From the NCBI RefSeq assembly GCF_025566985.1, contig NZ_JAOQJD010000009.1, positions 1-64,000 on the forward strand: a stretch of 64,000 nt of DNA, given 5' to 3'. Shown here one piece after another: positions 62,920-64,000 of the stretch; the stretch's first letter is position 1; every line of letters begins with the position of its first letter. The position numbers and the translations under genes were made by a program. This stretch comes from Aedoeadaptatus acetigenes. GTDB lineage: Bacteria > Bacillota > Clostridia > Tissierellales > Peptoniphilaceae. The notes beneath the pieces were generated by a model, which saw only the letters and a list, made by a program, of their open reading frames with translations, had not been told where the DNA came from and made no database searches.

Positions 62920-64000
62920 TTACTCTCCTTCTTTCTCCCGAACCAAAACGCACAGGGAGATTCCCGCATCCGGATCCACTTCCCCTTGGGCGGAGAAAAA
63001 CACCGTGCCCGTAATGTAGATCTTGTAAGCGCAGCGGTTCCTTTCCCCTTCCATGGTTAGGTCCTCGGGCTCGATCTCGCCCTTGGTTTGGCGCAAGATG
63101 CGGATCTTCTCGCGCACAGCTTTCAGATCCACGTTCACGGAATCCTCGTCGTTTAGATGTACGGTGACGCTACCGCGGATCCGCTCGGTCTTCAAGCCCG
63201 AGGTAGCTTCCGGTTCCCCGACGCCGTAGGTGTCGATAAAGTAGGCCTTGTCGTAGCCCGAAATGTCTACGCCTTCTCCCATATCCATGGCGTAATTTAG
63301 ATCCGTCACCGGCCCGGCGTTATCCGGCGTAAAGCCGTAGATGCGCTCCATGGCCTCCGAGGAATTGGCGTCCCGCAAATAGGCCACATGGGACACGTCG
63401 TGGTGACGGGTCAGGTACTCGACGATTTCCTGAATCTCCCGCTTTTCCTTCACGGAAAGATTCCCGGAAGGCACCACTTCCCCGCCCTTTAACATGTGAT
63501 TGGCGACGAGGATGCGGTCCAGGCGCTTTTTCTGGGAGCGAAAGGCCACGCTGTCGGCGCTGATGGGCCCGCCGAAGACGGAGACCAAGAGCACGGCCAC
63601 CAAGGTCATGGGGAGGATCATGTGCAGCTCCCGCTTCTGAACGATGAAGTGGACCATGGCGAAGGCCACCCACAGGCCCAGGGCAAAAATCATGTAGCGA
63701 TTTTCCGTGAGGCCGTATTGATGCACCCGCAAAAACCAGGCGTAGTACATGAGGCCCAGAAGAGGCAGGGCCGCCGGAGGCATGGCTTTTCTGAAGTAGT
63801 AGGCGCCGGTGCGGTCCCGGTTGTGGTCTACCATAAAGAGCACGAAGACGGCCAGGGCCATGGGCCAAAGGATGAGGTTCACGACGCTGGTGGTGGGCAG
63901 TTCGTGCAAAAACAGAATCTTCGCCATGTACAGGTAAAGGAGCAGGACGTAAAGGCCCAGAACCGGCGCGAGAATATTGTTAAACAAATTGTTGATCACG
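62920..64000 (-). CDS. DUF4153-type membrane protein (5' end beyond window)
   Basis: At least 359 residues visible. The frame is open to the right edge, so the GTG at 63999 is probably internal. Hydrophobic helices occupy the visible first 155 residues (ILAPVLGLYVLLLYLYM and others), then a soluble extracytoplasmic or cytoplasmic domain of about 200 residues with many charged residues. Members of DUF4153 are uncharacterised. Followed after 30 bases by the GDT1-like gene, probably cotranscribed. Confidence 0.75.
   Translation of the reverse strand, partial: VINNLFNNILAPVLGLYVLLLYLYMAKILFLHELPTTSVVNLILWPMALAVFVLFMVDHNRDRTGAYYFRKAMPPAALPLLGLMYYAWFLRVHQYGLTENRYMIFALGLWVAFAMVHFIVQKRELHMILPMTLVAVLLVSVFGGPISADSVAFRSQKKRLDRILVANHMLKGGEVVPSGNLSVKEKREIQEIVEYLTRHHDVSHVAYLRDANSSEAMERIYGFTPDNAGPVTDLNYAMDMGEGVDISGYDKAYFIDTYGVGEPEATSGLKTERIRGSVTVHLNDEDSVNVDLKAVREKIRILRQTKGEIEPEDLTMEGERNRCAYKIYITGTVFFSAQGEVDPDAGISLCVLVREKEGE

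Overview
The window looks like chromosome of a low-redundancy, anaerobic, Gram-positive-type Firmicute. My best guess is a GC-richer member of the Peptoniphilaceae/Tissierellia; this is inference from gene content, not a database match. Supporting signs are strong AGGAGG ribosome-binding sites, a thiolase/crotonase/3-hydroxybutyryl-CoA dehydrogenase set, the redox repressor Rex, an oxygen-reducing flavodiiron protein, a GlgC/GlgD glycogen pathway, SLH- and Cna-B-type surface proteins, and XpaC-TelA. Most of the DNA is GC-rich. Two surface-protein regions (1-2200 and 25050-29800) are clearly more AT-rich and look acquired or fast-evolving.

Layout. 1-1948 holds the 5' part of a Cna-B adhesin broken by one in-frame stop codon, followed by an intact IS3-type insertion sequence (2213-3617). 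3779-6644 is thlA-crt-hbd with a consensus promoter and a possible Rex site. 7086-7159 is tRNA-Gly(CCC); apt and fbp diverge from overlapping promoters. 9760-13892 carries a DEAD-box helicase, with a terminator-like hairpin in its leader, and the xpaC-telA pair. 13914-17445 is a patch of accessory DNA: fragments of the same IS, two XRE-membrane paralogues, a small SLH protein, and an LTA-synthase-like gene that has lost its catalytic middle. 17473-21722 has a DUF554 protein, OGG-type glycosylase, Rex and an ABC-F ATPase. A gene-free stretch at 21979-22082 has eight same-strand DnaA-box-like 9-mers. 22258-24819 is tsaE-tsaB-rimI-tsaD.

25050-29651 encodes a 1533-residue SLH/leucine-rich-repeat surface protein whose likely promoter contains a run of eight G between -35 and -10. 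Then come HtrA, a nitroreductase, xpt, a MocR/PdxR regulator divergent from pdxS (no pdxT beside it), a 1415-residue CoA-dehydratase-activase-like protein, a TVP38 membrane protein, a small alarmone synthetase, a radical SAM protein, a DUF308 protein, and a CBS-regulated Mn pyrophosphatase. 45286-48467 is an operon of a flavodiiron protein and an acyl-CoA dehydrogenase fused to an EtfA FAD domain and rubredoxin; ldh follows. 50084-61920 is one tightly packed minus-strand run: a TrmN6-like methyltransferase, rsmI, nurA, herA, glgB, glgC, glgD, glgA and a pullulanase-like gene. The window ends with a GDT1-type transporter and a DUF4153 protein cut by the edge.

How it fits together. thlA-crt-hbd plus the fused acyl-CoA dehydrogenase give an acetyl-CoA to butyryl-CoA route. 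Rex, lactate dehydrogenase and the flavodiiron protein manage surplus NADH and oxygen, and glycogen genes store carbon. The most interesting items are the DnaA-box cluster, the homopolymer promoter, the three-domain dehydrogenase beside its likely oxygen-reducing partner, the HerA-NurA pair inside the glycogen transcription unit, and the reuse of IS ends as terminators.
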